From positions 186,001-250,000 of the forward strand of contig NZ_WHNQ01000005.1 in assembly GCF_009362785.1 (NCBI RefSeq): a stretch of 64,000 nt of DNA, written 5' to 3'. This document shows positions 8,580-17,829 of the stretch, one piece after another. The notes under the pieces are model-generated. The model was not told where the DNA came from, searched no databases, and saw nothing but the letters and a program-made list of their open reading frames with translations. How positions within the stretch are numbered: position 1 is the stretch's first letter; each line of letters starts with the position of its first letter. This stretch comes from Paraburkholderia atlantica. Lineage in GTDB: Bacteria; Pseudomonadota; Gammaproteobacteria; Burkholderiales; Burkholderiaceae. A program made the translations under genes and the position numbers.

Positions 8580-10246
8580 ATAAGAAACAGCGGCTGGAGC
8601 TAAATTGGATCGGCAAGGATAACCGGCAGCATCTTGAGCCACGCATATTAATCGAGGATCCCTCAAAATCGTATCACGCAAAGCATCGTTTCACGGACGG
8701 TGATCTATTCGACAATCGCCTGATTTTCGGTGACAACCTCCTCGCGCTCAAAGCACTCGAATCTGAGTTCACGGGCAAGGTGAAATGCGTCTTCATCGAT
8801 CCTCCCTACAATACCGGCAGCGCCTTCACGCACTACGACGACGGGGTGGAGCATTCAATCTGGTTGTCGCTCATGCGCGATCGGCTCGAAATCATCCACC
8901 GATTATTGTCAAACGACGGGTCCCTATGGATCACGATTGACGACAACGAAGTTCACTACCTCAAAGTCTTATGTGACGAGATTTTTGGGCGGGCAAACTT
9001 TGTAAGCAATGCCGTTTGGCAAAAGAAATATACCATCGCAAACGATGCGAAGTGGTTAGCTGAAAATCACGACCATGTGCTTGTCTATGCGCTTAACAAA
9101 GAGACATGGCGACCATACCGGTTGCCACGTAGCGAAGAAATGGACGGCCGTTATCGCAATCCTGATAACCATCCCAAAGGGCCGTGGAAGGCGACACCAC
9201 TATACGCAAAGAGGACCGGTTCAGAAAAGGAGCAAGCGTTCTCCTTTACGTTCAAGAACGGCGTGGTCTGGGCGCCGCCTCGGGGTTCGTCGCCTCGTTT
9301 TCCCGCTGAGGCCTTGCGGCAAATGGACGAAGGGGACGAAATTTGGTTTGGCAGCGATGGTTCCGCTTCGCCTTCGAGAAAAACTTTTTTGAGCGAATTG
9401 AAGGTGTCGGGCACCCCAGCGCCAACAATCTGGTTGCATACCGATGCGGGCAACAATCATGAAGCCCGAGAAGAGGTTAAAGCCATAAACCCCGATGATC
9501 CCTTTGCTACGCCTAAACCTGAAAAGCTTTTAAAGCGCGTCCTTGAGCTTGCAACAGTTCCCGGCGACCTCGTCCTCGACTCCTTCGCGGGCTCGGGAAC
9601 CACAGGGGCGGTGGCACACAAGATGGGCCGCCGTTGGATCATGGTCGAGTTAGGCGAGCATTGCCATACACATATCATCCCGCGGCTAACCAAAGTTATT
9701 GATGGCGATGATGCAGGTGGGGTAACGAATTCAGTTGAATGGAAAGGAGGTGGTGGGTTTCGGTATTACAAGCTCGCCCCGTCACTCCTCGAAAAAGACA
9801 AATGGGGCAATTGGGTCATCCAGTCCGACTACAATCCCGCGATGCTCACCGAGGCTGTCTGCAAGCTCATGGGCTTTAGCTACGAGCCCAGCGAGCAGTG
9901 CTACTGGATGCACGGACACTCCTCCGAGCGCGACTTTATCTACGTGACCACGCAGAGCCTCACGCGCGACCAACTGCGAGCCATTTCCGAGGAAGTCGGC
10001 GACGAACGGAGCCTGCTGGTTTGTTGCAAGGCGTTCAACGCCAAACCTGACGCTTTCTTGAATCTGACCATCAAGAAAATCCCGCTCGCGGTGCTCCGCA
10101 AATGTGAATGGGGTAGGGACGATTACAGCCTGACGGTCGAGAATCTGCCGGAAGCAAAGGCGGAGTCGAGCGAAGCACCTATAACGCCCGCGACAAAGCG
10201 CCGGGTATCAAAGGCGCAAGCAGACCTGTTTGCGGAAAAGGAATAA
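8576..10246 (+). CDS. type III-like site-specific DNA-adenine methyltransferase (Mod)
   Basis: A 556-residue beta-class amino-methyltransferase: the catalytic DPPYNTG motif (residues 75-81) precedes the AdoMet-binding FAGSGTT motif (about 336-342), the order seen in type III Mod subunits. FGDNLLALKAL near residues 51-61 and WITIDDNEVHYL near 118-129 are also family hallmarks. It would methylate adenine or cytosine N4 in a short asymmetric site, protecting host DNA and providing target recognition for the Res partner. The region between the two motifs is the expected specificity domain. The start overlaps the SNF2 gene stop, and the res gene begins 8 bases after the stop, so the three form one operon. 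Length is a little short for classical Mod subunits (often 600-650). Confidence 0.9.
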   Translation: MNKKQRLELNWIGKDNRQHLEPRILIEDPSKSYHAKHRFTDGDLFDNRLIFGDNLLALKALESEFTGKVKCVFIDPPYNTGSAFTHYDDGVEHSIWLSLMRDRLEIIHRLLSNDGSLWITIDDNEVHYLKVLCDEIFGRANFVSNAVWQKKYTIANDAKWLAENHDHVLVYALNKETWRPYRLPRSEEMDGRYRNPDNHPKGPWKATPLYAKRTGSEKEQAFSFTFKNGVVWAPPRGSSPRFPAEALRQMDEGDEIWFGSDGSASPSRKTFLSELKVSGTPAPTIWLHTDAGNNHEAREEVKAINPDDPFATPKPEKLLKRVLELATVPGDLVLDSFAGSGTTGAVAHKMGRRWIMVELGEHCHTHIIPRLTKVIDGDDAGGVTNSVEWKGGGGFRYYKLAPSLLEKDKWGNWVIQSDYNPAMLTEAVCKLMGFSYEPSEQCYWMHGHSSERDFIYVTTQSLTRDQLRAISEEVGDERSLLVCCKAFNAKPDAFLNLTIKKIPLAVLRKCEWGRDDYSLTVENLPEAKAESSEAPITPATKRRVSKAQADLFAEKE

Positions 10247-10254
10247 TTACGATA

Positions 10255-12978
10255 ATGAATCGCGAACTGCACAGCATCACCCAACGATTGTCCCTTCGCA
10301 AGCCGCAGGCGGATTCCCTTGAAATCCTTGCCGAAGTGCTTGAACGCATTCCGCTCAAGAAAGAGATCGCCGACGGTCAGGCTCTCGCAGCCATCCGCGA
10401 GAAATGGCCATCTTTCGAGGACTTCGAGCGCGACTTTCCCTCGTTGTGTTTCGCCCTTGCAACCGGTGTCGGCAAAACACGCCTGATGGGTGCGTTCGTC
10501 GCCTACCTTTACCTCACGGGACAGAGCCGTCACTTTTTCGTGCTGGCTCCCAACACGACGATCTACAACAAGCTCATCAACGATTTCACACCGGGACATC
10601 CGAAGTATGTCTTTAAGGGGATCGCCGAGTTTGCGACCAATCCGCCGCTCATCATCACGGGCGACAACTATGAAAGCGGCCGTGGTGTCCGGCTCGCCGA
10701 CGGGAGTGCTTCCGATCTGTTCGGAAGCGACGTTCACATCAACATCTTCAATATCGACAAGATCAACAAGGAGGAGGGGCCTCGCGGTACGCCGCGCATG
10801 AAGAAGCTGCAGGAGACCATCGGCGAAAGCTACTACGACTATCTCTCCGGGCTCGACGATCTCGTTGTCGTTATGGATGAGGCCCATCGCTACCGCGCAA
10901 GTGCCGGGGCCAAGGCCATCGACGGCCTTAAGCCGATCCTTGGGCTCGAGCTGACGGCAACACCGAAAACGGTCGGTACAAAATCGACGTCTTTCCGCAA
11001 CGTCATCTATAGCTATGGCCTCGGAGAGGCGATGGCGGATGGCTTTGTCAAAGAGCCCGCCGTCGCGACCCGCAAAGACTTCGATTCCAAATCCGTTTCC
11101 GAGGATCGCCTCGAGCAGATCAAGCTTGAGGATGCGGTCCACAACCACGACCACGTCGCCGTCGAGCTCGACCGCTACCACCGGGTCACCGGCCGGGCCA
11201 AGGTGCACCCGTTTATCCTTGTCGTCGCGCAGGATACGGATCACGCGCGGCGCCTCCGCGCCTACGTCGAATCCGAAGATTTTTTCCGCGGTCGTTTCAA
11301 GGACAAGGTCGCCGAGGTGCATTCGGCCTTGCGCGGCGAGGAAAGCGAAGAGGCAACCCAGCGTCTCGTGGCGCTCGAGCAGGACGGCCGCACAGAGATG
11401 GTCATTCACGTCAACAAGCTCAAAGAGGGCTGGGACGTGACTAACCTCTATACGATCGTGCCGCTCCGGGCATCGGCCTCGGACATCCTCACGGAGCAGA
11501 CCCTTGGCCGCGGCCTGCGTCTGCCTTATGGCGAGCGGGTCACACAGCACGACGATGAGGATTTTGCCGCCGTCGACCGCCTGACCGTCATTGCGCATGA
11601 CCGCTTCGACGAGATCATCCAGAAGGCGCGCGAGCCGGGCTCGATCGTCATGAAGCAGATTGAGATCGGCGATGGCTGCGATGTGTCGTCGGGCGGTGCA
11701 ACGCTCGTCACGGCTCCCTCGATCGCAGAGATCATGATCACCGGCACGGGACCATCGCTGCCTGGGCTTGATGCTTCTGCCACCAAGCCCGTGCTGACGC
11801 TCGAGACTCCTGAAGAAACACGGACCGCCGAAGTGACGCTCGAGGTCATCCGGCGGTTCGAGCGCAAGCTTGGCAGCGCGGATGAGCTGCGATCGAGCGA
11901 TGTCCAGCGCCAGATCGTCGAAGCGGTTCAGGAGATTGTTCGTCCCGTCCAAAGCACATTGGAGGGGATCGTCCCGGCCCTCCGGGTCGAGGAAATCGTT
12001 TCGGCCGTCACGCAGACGGTCGCCGAACGCACGCTGTCGATACCCCAGATCCTGGTCTTGCCCAAACGCCAGGCGACGTTTCAGTTCGCCGACTTTGATC
12101 TCAAGGATCTCACGACGATCAATGTCCGTCCGATCGACGACGGACTTGTCATCCAGACCCTGCGGACCGAAGCGCGAACATACTTGGCGAAGACTGTCGA
12201 CGATCCGCGGGAAGACCGCCTGGAAGACTATCTGGTGCGGTTTCTCATCGAGCGAAACGAGATCGACTACGACGCTCACGCTGACCTTCTATACAAGCTC
12301 GCGGGTCAGGTCGTCACCCGCATCAGCTCTTATCTCGAAAATCCGGCGGATATCGAGAATGTCCTGCTGCGCAATGGCAGGCAACTGGCGGAGTTCGTGT
12401 TCGCGCAGATGATGCAGAACTACCATGAAACCCCGCTTGGCGAGGATGACTACGAGGTCCGCGTCACGCGAGGTTTCACGCTGCTTCAGCCGCAGCCCTT
12501 CAACATCGTTCCGGGACAGAAAGTCAGGGACTTCCGGCAAGTCGTCTCCCCTTTATCTGATACCAAGCGCCAGGTCTTCGGCGGCTTCAAAAATTGCTGC
12601 TACTCGCTGCAGAAATTCGACTCCGATCCGGAGCGCAGATTTGCTGTTCTGATCGATGCCGACCCGACGGTCGAAAAGTGGTTGAAGCCAGGCCGTGCCC
12701 AGTTCCAGATCGAATATCGCTCGGGCGACAACTACGAGCCCGATTTTGTGATCGAGACGGACACCCGTATGGTGATCTGCGAAGTGAAGAGCAAGGATGA
12801 GCTGTCGGACCCTGTCGTCCAGGCTAAGGCGAAAGCTGCGACCAAATGGTGCCAGGCGGCGACACGGCACGCGGCGGAGTGCGGTGCAAAGCCCTGGTCA
12901 TACGTCCTGTTGGGTGATGACCAGATTATGGGTAGCGCGACCCTCACAGGGCTGATATCCAAATTTGCCCACGCATAA
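10255..12978 (+). CDS. type III-like restriction helicase-endonuclease (Res)
   Basis: A 907-residue protein with a superfamily 2 helicase core and a C-terminal nuclease. Walker A is ATGVGKT near residues 69-75, the DEAH box lies near 206-210 with ELTATPK after it, and GWDVTNLY plus QTLGRGLRLP mark the second helicase lobe. Near residues 827-845 an EPDFVIETDTRMVICEVKSK stretch supplies the PD...ExK nuclease signature, placed at the C-terminus as in type III Res subunits. Together with the adjacent Mod it would cut unmodified DNA after ATP-driven movement. Separation from Mod is only 8 bases. All catalytic motifs are intact, so the system looks functional. The SNF2 helicase partner upstream is not part of textbook type III systems. 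Confidence 0.88.
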   Translation: MNRELHSITQRLSLRKPQADSLEILAEVLERIPLKKEIADGQALAAIREKWPSFEDFERDFPSLCFALATGVGKTRLMGAFVAYLYLTGQSRHFFVLAPNTTIYNKLINDFTPGHPKYVFKGIAEFATNPPLIITGDNYESGRGVRLADGSASDLFGSDVHINIFNIDKINKEEGPRGTPRMKKLQETIGESYYDYLSGLDDLVVVMDEAHRYRASAGAKAIDGLKPILGLELTATPKTVGTKSTSFRNVIYSYGLGEAMADGFVKEPAVATRKDFDSKSVSEDRLEQIKLEDAVHNHDHVAVELDRYHRVTGRAKVHPFILVVAQDTDHARRLRAYVESEDFFRGRFKDKVAEVHSALRGEESEEATQRLVALEQDGRTEMVIHVNKLKEGWDVTNLYTIVPLRASASDILTEQTLGRGLRLPYGERVTQHDDEDFAAVDRLTVIAHDRFDEIIQKAREPGSIVMKQIEIGDGCDVSSGGATLVTAPSIAEIMITGTGPSLPGLDASATKPVLTLETPEETRTAEVTLEVIRRFERKLGSADELRSSDVQRQIVEAVQEIVRPVQSTLEGIVPALRVEEIVSAVTQTVAERTLSIPQILVLPKRQATFQFADFDLKDLTTINVRPIDDGLVIQTLRTEARTYLAKTVDDPREDRLEDYLVRFLIERNEIDYDAHADLLYKLAGQVVTRISSYLENPADIENVLLRNGRQLAEFVFAQMMQNYHETPLGEDDYEVRVTRGFTLLQPQPFNIVPGQKVRDFRQVVSPLSDTKRQVFGGFKNCCYSLQKFDSDPERRFAVLIDADPTVEKWLKPGRAQFQIEYRSGDNYEPDFVIETDTRMVICEVKSKDELSDPVVQAKAKAATKWCQAATRHAAECGAKPWSYVLLGDDQIMGSATLTGLISKFAHA

Positions 12979-12997
12979 TGAAACCCTGAGAGGCATC

Positions 12998-13702
<705 letters not shown>

Positions 13703-13721
13703 GTTTGGGTAGCGAAGCAAA

Positions 13722-13743
13722 GTTGGGGGCAGTTTTGGGGGCA
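13722..13743 (+). repeat. tandem GGGGGCA motif near the integrase
   Basis: TTGGGGGCA occurs twice within 21 bases. Short direct repeats of this kind near attachment sites can be integrase arm-binding sites. That role is inferred only from position, about 300 bases beyond the integrase stop codon. Confidence 0.35.
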
Positions 13744-13787
13744 TCTCCGCTGCCCGATTCGAGCAGACAGTGACCGTTTCGCGGTCA

Positions 13788-13802
13788 GGAGTTCGATCCT
13801 CC
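13788..13802 (+). repeat. 15-base repeat shared with the tRNA-like fragment at 15.6 kb
   Basis: GGAGTTCGATCCTCC here is identical to 15586-15600 and has the form of a tRNA T-arm. Just before it TGACCG-loop-CGGTCA forms an anticodon-arm-like hairpin. No variable loop or acceptor stem fits, so it is not a tRNA. It may be one of a pair of attachment-site remnants flanking the integrase. Confidence 0.45.
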
Positions 13803-13943
13803 GCATTTTGACTGAGCAGTGGCGGTAAAACCGCTGGAGCCCCCTGGTTGGGTGCGGCATTCCATCTGCTTGATCCCGGAAGCGGCGACGTGGGTGGCGG
13901 CGTTCAATCTAGGAGGCACATAGCTTGGAGCGAATGGGTGATG

Positions 13944-13984
13944 GCGATCGCGACGACCTCTATCCCATCTGTCGTCGCGATCGC
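13944..13984. repeat. perfect 14-bp inverted repeat downstream of the integrase
   Basis: GCGATCGCGACGAC (13944-13957) and its exact complement (13971-13984) flank a 13-base spacer. No clear T-run follows on either side, so a plain terminator is uncertain. It lies 45 bases past the integrase stop; the rest of 13703-14028 shows no gene. Confidence 0.6.
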
Positions 13985-14028
13985 TTTGCTGTCGCAGTCG
14001 ACCGTAGGTGAGCAGCCCGTTTGTGTCG

Positions 14029-15390
14029 TCACTTCAACTCAAACTTAATATTCGCCTGCTCAAGCATCCAAGCCTCGATCTTGTCGTGCCACATGCGTAG
14101 CAGATCGAGGGGCCGTCGCCGATAGTGTTTTTCGGCGATTGCCGACGGTTTGTGTCCTTGGATTTGGGCGACGACGCCGACTGGCACCTCCACCCACTCT
14201 GACAGTGTGCCGAATGAGCGGCGAAGCCCATGCAGTGATATATGCGGCAAGCCCGTTGGTTCCAATGCTCGATTGTGGGCATGACGAGGTTCGGCAATCT
14301 TTCCGTCCGATGCTGTTTTACTGGCGAACACCCACTCCGATGGTTCCCACTGTTCGCCTCTTTCAGCGAGGCGAGCGGCTTGACGTTTATTCGGCGGCAT
14401 CTCATTTAGGCGCTGAAGGTTCCGCAATTGGCTGGCTAGATAAGGCGTGAGCGGAATAGTCCGGCCGCCGGTACCTTCAACTTTGTCGTTCATAGTCAAG
14501 CTGCGCCAGCGGAAGTCCACGTCTTCCCAACGCAGCGCGGCCAGCTCTTCTCGACGGGCGCCTGTAATCAAGAGCCCTTGAAGGTATGCGCTAATTACCG
14601 GATTGGCGATGCCACCTACCGCGCTAAACCAAACGGACAGTTGCTCGCGCTGAAGGCAATCATCCTTCGCAGCGCTACGGGGGAGAATGCCCTTGACCTT
14701 TGGTGAGGCGTAGGCCTCGTGGGGGACGATGCCTGCATACGTCTCATGAGTGTCGCACCACCGAATGAATGCCTTGAAAAGGCCGAATGCATGACCGGCG
14801 TTCGTTGGCCCCCGAGGTATTTCGGCCTCGAGCCACTGAGACATGGAAGTTGCCGTTATCTCGGTCAACCGTTGCGGCATGAGCGGAGCCAATGGCCCAC
14901 GCACTTTTTCTTTGCCGCCGCGTTTTGCAATACCGCCGCCCGGCGACGAGAGGTTGATATGGTCCAAGATGTAGCGCTCCGACCGCGGCTTTTTGGTTTT
15001 GGGCGAGATCTTTGTCCGTAGATGTTCCAGGTAATGCTCCCACGCTTCGCCGACAGTTACGTCCTGACGGCGCTTCGCCGCCTGCCGGGCTTCATGGGCG
15101 ACCTTTTGCTCGGCCTCTTTCTCGCGCGGATCAACGCCGCCGTCAATAAGCGTCTGGAGGCTTCGCGCGCGCTCCTGAGCTTGAGTGATCGTCCAGCTTT
15201 TCGGATCGCCGATCGTCATTCGCACGGTCGAGCCATGGATCTTCCCCTGAAAGATATAAGCCTTGGCTCCGCTAGGTGTGGCCCTCAAGCCGAGTCCGGG
15301 AGTTTTGCTGTCCCAGAGAAAGGACTGCGACTTACCATGTTCGCAGCGATGTGTCTCTACCCGTGCCGCAGTGAAGTTTACCTTTGCCAC
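14029..15390 (-). CDS. tyrosine site-specific integrase (P4-type)
   Basis: A 453-residue phage-type integrase. The N-terminal arm-binding domain contains KTPGLGLRATPSGAKAYIFQ and MTIGDPKSWTI, the DUF4102-like pattern of P4-family integrases. A core-binding SAM-like domain covers about residues 110-220. The catalytic domain shows TGARREELAALRWEDVD (first Arg), HGLRRSFG (His-x-x-Arg), GHKPSAIAEKHYRRRPLDLL (His and the nucleophile Tyr). A GTG start is chosen because GAGGAGG lies just upstream and homologues I remember begin with AKVNFTAARVE; a longer ATG frame lacks these supports. It would integrate the element into a tRNA 3' end. The tRNA-like fragment 170 bases upstream agrees with that. Confidence 0.92.
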   Translation of the reverse strand: MAKVNFTAARVETHRCEHGKSQSFLWDSKTPGLGLRATPSGAKAYIFQGKIHGSTVRMTIGDPKSWTITQAQERARSLQTLIDGGVDPREKEAEQKVAHEARQAAKRRQDVTVGEAWEHYLEHLRTKISPKTKKPRSERYILDHINLSSPGGGIAKRGGKEKVRGPLAPLMPQRLTEITATSMSQWLEAEIPRGPTNAGHAFGLFKAFIRWCDTHETYAGIVPHEAYASPKVKGILPRSAAKDDCLQREQLSVWFSAVGGIANPVISAYLQGLLITGARREELAALRWEDVDFRWRSLTMNDKVEGTGGRTIPLTPYLASQLRNLQRLNEMPPNKRQAARLAERGEQWEPSEWVFASKTASDGKIAEPRHAHNRALEPTGLPHISLHGLRRSFGTLSEWVEVPVGVVAQIQGHKPSAIAEKHYRRRPLDLLRMWHDKIEAWMLEQANIKFELK

Positions 15391-15562
15391 CAGGCCTCCT
15401 CGTGTGCCGGCGATCCCATGTAACCGCCATGTAACCAAATTATGCGGCAATGAAGGTATATCGATCAACATCAACGGAGAGGGCGATTCTTAAAAATCGT
15501 TTAATTACAGTGGGTTATGATGTTAAGTCAACATCGATCTATCTCAATGAACCTCGACTTGT

Positions 15563-15612
15563 TCGTATTCGCAATGCGAAGGTCGGGAGTTCGATCCTCC
15601 TCCTCGCACACA
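15563..15612 (+). other. tRNA 3'-half-like attachment site remnant
   Basis: The stretch folds like the 3' half of a tRNA: anticodon stem TCGTA/TGCGA with a seven-base loop TTCGCAA (CGC in anticodon position), five-base variable loop, T-arm GGGAG-TTCGATC-CTCCT, then CCTCGCA as acceptor 3' strand followed by CACA. No matching D-arm or 5' acceptor strand precedes it, so it is not a working tRNA gene. It fits the att core left by integration of the element into a tRNA gene. Confidence 0.6.
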
Positions 15613-15822
15613 CATCCGCACGCTCTCCCCAACCCTCATAAAGAAATGGCTGACGCCGCTTTCGAGTTCCGCCTCCAAGTCCTTTCGCGCAAGTGCCAGA
15701 CACCGATTACCGTATGGCCCATACCAGCGCATAGTCCAATTGCTGCGGACCAATGTCGATACCGTCTGAAAGTGAAAGGACCGACGTCGTTGTCTGCGTC
15801 CGCATATCAGTTTGGCTGAGAA

Positions 15823-16106
15823 GGCCGGGCCGCCTTTGCCAGCACGCTCATCGACTGGTTTAACGCTTCGAATGATACGAGCGTCGTGACGAACAACTCG
15901 GTCATGGCGATGGCACAGTCATCATTGACCACTACTACGACATTCCGAAGCGCGAAGCGCTATTGAAGATGCTGAACTGCCATCTCAGCAAGAAATCACT
16001 AGGATCCAGGCATGAAAACACTCAGGAAACTGAAAAATCTGTCGTTAACTGCGATTGCGACAAGTTGAAAGTTCCCGAATTCCATTTTCCGACATGCTGG
16101 ATCTAG
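15823..16106 (+). pseudogene. frameshifted coding fragment, unidentified
   Basis: One frame reads GRAAFASTLIDWFNASNDTS followed by VVTNNSV, then the sense moves to another frame as HGDGTVIIDHYYDIPKREAL followed by LKMLNCHLSKKS and on to a stop at 16106. The pieces look protein-like and join into one C-terminal fragment across a frameshift near 15900. No start codon or full domain is present. I do not recognise the family; a surface or secreted lipase-like effector is only a guess. Confidence 0.4.
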
Positions 16107-16241
16107 ATCGAGACATCATGCAAGTCCAGCCGGACGCTGGCACCGGGCGAGGAATTCATCTCCACACACCCGCAGTACATCGCCGCTTCTGTCTCGCGCC
16201 GCTCGACTCGTCGGGATTGAAGCATTAATTATTTTAAAAAT

Positions 16242-16379
16242 ATGCCGATTGCAATATTTATTTTCCTGATTCTGATTTTCTTTCTTGGAAAGTCGACGGG
16301 CGGTCGCATCATTCTTTTCGCCGCAATGATTGGTGGCCTTTATGTTTTTTATTGGAAGTGGACTACAGGCGGTTTTTAA
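16242..16379 (+). CDS. tiny hydrophobic membrane protein
   Basis: A 45-codon frame beginning MPIAIFIFLILIFFLGKSTG with a second hydrophobic run (IILFAAMIGGLYVFYWKW). It predicts two short membrane helices separated by a basic turn. There is no convincing ribosome binding site, and local base composition is much more AT-rich than the surrounding chromosome, which suggests transferred DNA. A hairpin overlaps the stop. Small membrane proteins of this kind can be immunity proteins or remnants; neither can be shown here. Confidence 0.4.
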   Translation: MPIAIFIFLILIFFLGKSTGGRIILFAAMIGGLYVFYWKWTTGGF

Positions 16380-16390
16380 ACAACCGCCTG
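16366..16390 (+). terminator. hairpin overlapping the tiny membrane ORF stop
   Basis: Arms CAGGCGGTT and AACCGCCTG (9 bp) with a seven-base loop, followed by CTTTC rather than a T-run. Weak terminator at best. Confidence 0.4.
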
Positions 16391-16824
16391 CTTTCGACTA
16401 AAAGCAAGACCCATGCGGCCGAAACACTAGCCGGTACGCTCAAGCGCCCGTTCCTGCATATCTGCATTTCCGGACTCGAGAGTGAGTACGTCGGTGAAAC
16501 GGAAAAATATGACTCCGGCCTTCCCTGAGGCCGATCGCGAAGGCGTCTCTTGATCTAGTTTGGGAGCGAAAGCACTCGCTTCCCAGAGAATTAGAGTGCG
16601 AGTGAAAATGCCTTTGCCTTCCGTTTAAATTTCAGCTCGATTCCATTTGGCAGCGAAATCCCCACCTCGGGACGCGCCCGTACTCCACCGGCAGACAATG
16701 CGTTTTTCACCCACCCCGAGCAGCCACGGTTGAGGTACGCTTACCAAACCCCTCATGTCCCCCCAATTCCGCGCCCTGACGACCATCCTCAAGAACGCGC
16801 ATCCTCAATAGCTCGCTTCCGCGT
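16391..16824. other. scar with coding fragments between mobile element and ant locus
   Basis: No intact gene. A frame ending at 16528 reads TLAGTLKRPFLHICISGLES and YVGETEKYDSGLP with no start codon, and an open stretch from about 16610 lacks a usable start. The last part must hold the promoter of the AraC-family regulator. Confidence 0.5.
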
Positions 16825-17820
16825 ATGCCACCCCCGGCCCCCACCAACCGCGACCTCCGCGCCGCCTTAAGCGACCTCGACGGCGCCCGCAACTGGATGG
16901 CATCCATCTGCGGCCCCCACGGCCTGCAGGTCACTCACCCGGAGCGCCTCCGCTTCCACCAGTCCGGCACGGTCCTCCGCGCGATGGCAACAACAATCGG
17001 CTACGTCGAATACGGCACTGACGTAACGGTCGCTGTAAGCGAGAGCAGCCCGCTGAACTGCTACAGCGTGAGCCTCCCGATGGTGGGCCAGCAGGAGCTC
17101 GCCGCACACGGAAAGCGGTGGTTATCGGATCAGGACTGCGGTCTGATCGTGAGCCCCCAAGAATCGCAGGACCTAACAATCACCGGCAACTGCCGCAAGC
17201 TACACGTAGCGATCCCTCGCTCCGCGCTCCAACAGGTGTTGCAGACAATGCTGCAACGCCCCATCGAGGCCCCGCTCGTATTCCAGCCCGACATGGACGC
17301 GGCCGCCGGCGACCAGGCGTCGTGGTGGCGCATGATCAAATTCCTGGCTGGCGAGATGGACCGCTCGGGACCGTCGCTGAGCCAGCTTTACATGTCCAGC
17401 GAATTCGAACTGACGTTGCTCAAAGGACTGCTGCTGTCGCAGCCGCACAACTATTCGGAACAGCTAGCCGACGCGTCGACACCAACGCCACCGCATTACC
17501 TGACCCGCGCGCGCCAGTTCATCCACGACAACGCGCGCCAGCCGATCACGCTCGAAGACATCGAGCGCGCGTCGGGTGTATCGCGCTTCAAGCTGTTCGA
17601 CGGCTTCCGCCAACATTTTGGCTGTGCGCCGATCGCCTATCTGAAACGCTATCGACTCGAATCGGCGCGGCGCGACATTCTCGAAGACCGTTCGGTGCGC
17701 AATATTTCGTCGGTGGCGCTGGGCTGGGGGATGTCGCATCTCGGCCGTTTCGCGACCGAGTACAAGGCGTTGTTCGGCGAATCGCCGTCCGAGACGCTGA
17801 AGCGCGCGGCGCGGCGTTAG
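16825..17820 (+). CDS. antR: AraC-family regulator beside the anthranilate dioxygenase operon
   Basis: A 331-residue AraC/XylS-type activator. The N-terminal sensing domain (about 20-200) carries the AraC-binding-like pattern (VAVSESSPLNCYSVSLPMVG and CGLIVSPQ). The C-terminal 100 residues contain the two helix-turn-helix units: ITLEDIERASGVSRFKLFDG and a second with GWGMSHLGRFATEYKALFGE and SPSET. The gene is tail-to-tail with antC, only 9 bases apart, and the ant genes have no other regulator nearby, so it most probably activates antABC in response to anthranilate, as AntR/AndR do in pseudomonads and Burkholderia. The ribosome binding site is weak; an internal start near residue 25 cannot be excluded. 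Confidence 0.8.
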   Translation: MPPPAPTNRDLRAALSDLDGARNWMASICGPHGLQVTHPERLRFHQSGTVLRAMATTIGYVEYGTDVTVAVSESSPLNCYSVSLPMVGQQELAAHGKRWLSDQDCGLIVSPQESQDLTITGNCRKLHVAIPRSALQQVLQTMLQRPIEAPLVFQPDMDAAAGDQASWWRMIKFLAGEMDRSGPSLSQLYMSSEFELTLLKGLLLSQPHNYSEQLADASTPTPPHYLTRARQFIHDNARQPITLEDIERASGVSRFKLFDGFRQHFGCAPIAYLKRYRLESARRDILEDRSVRNISSVALGWGMSHLGRFATEYKALFGESPSETLKRAARR

Positions 17821-17829
17821 AACCAGGTT

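Noticed and set aside
10123..12279. Open frame of 718 codons opposite the res gene
   Set aside because: Antisense shadow of res; no ribosome binding site or family motif.
5745..12978. A DISARM system
   Set aside because: SNF2 helicase plus methylase fit, but DrmA, DrmB (DUF1998) and DrmC (phospholipase D) are not encoded; the third gene is a type III-like Res instead.
13766..13806. A second tRNA gene beside the IS21 end
   Set aside because: Anticodon-arm and T-arm-like hairpins exist but there is no variable loop, acceptor stem or D-arm.
15563..15612. A functional tRNA gene
   Set aside because: Only the 3' half can be folded; the D-arm and 5' acceptor strand are missing.
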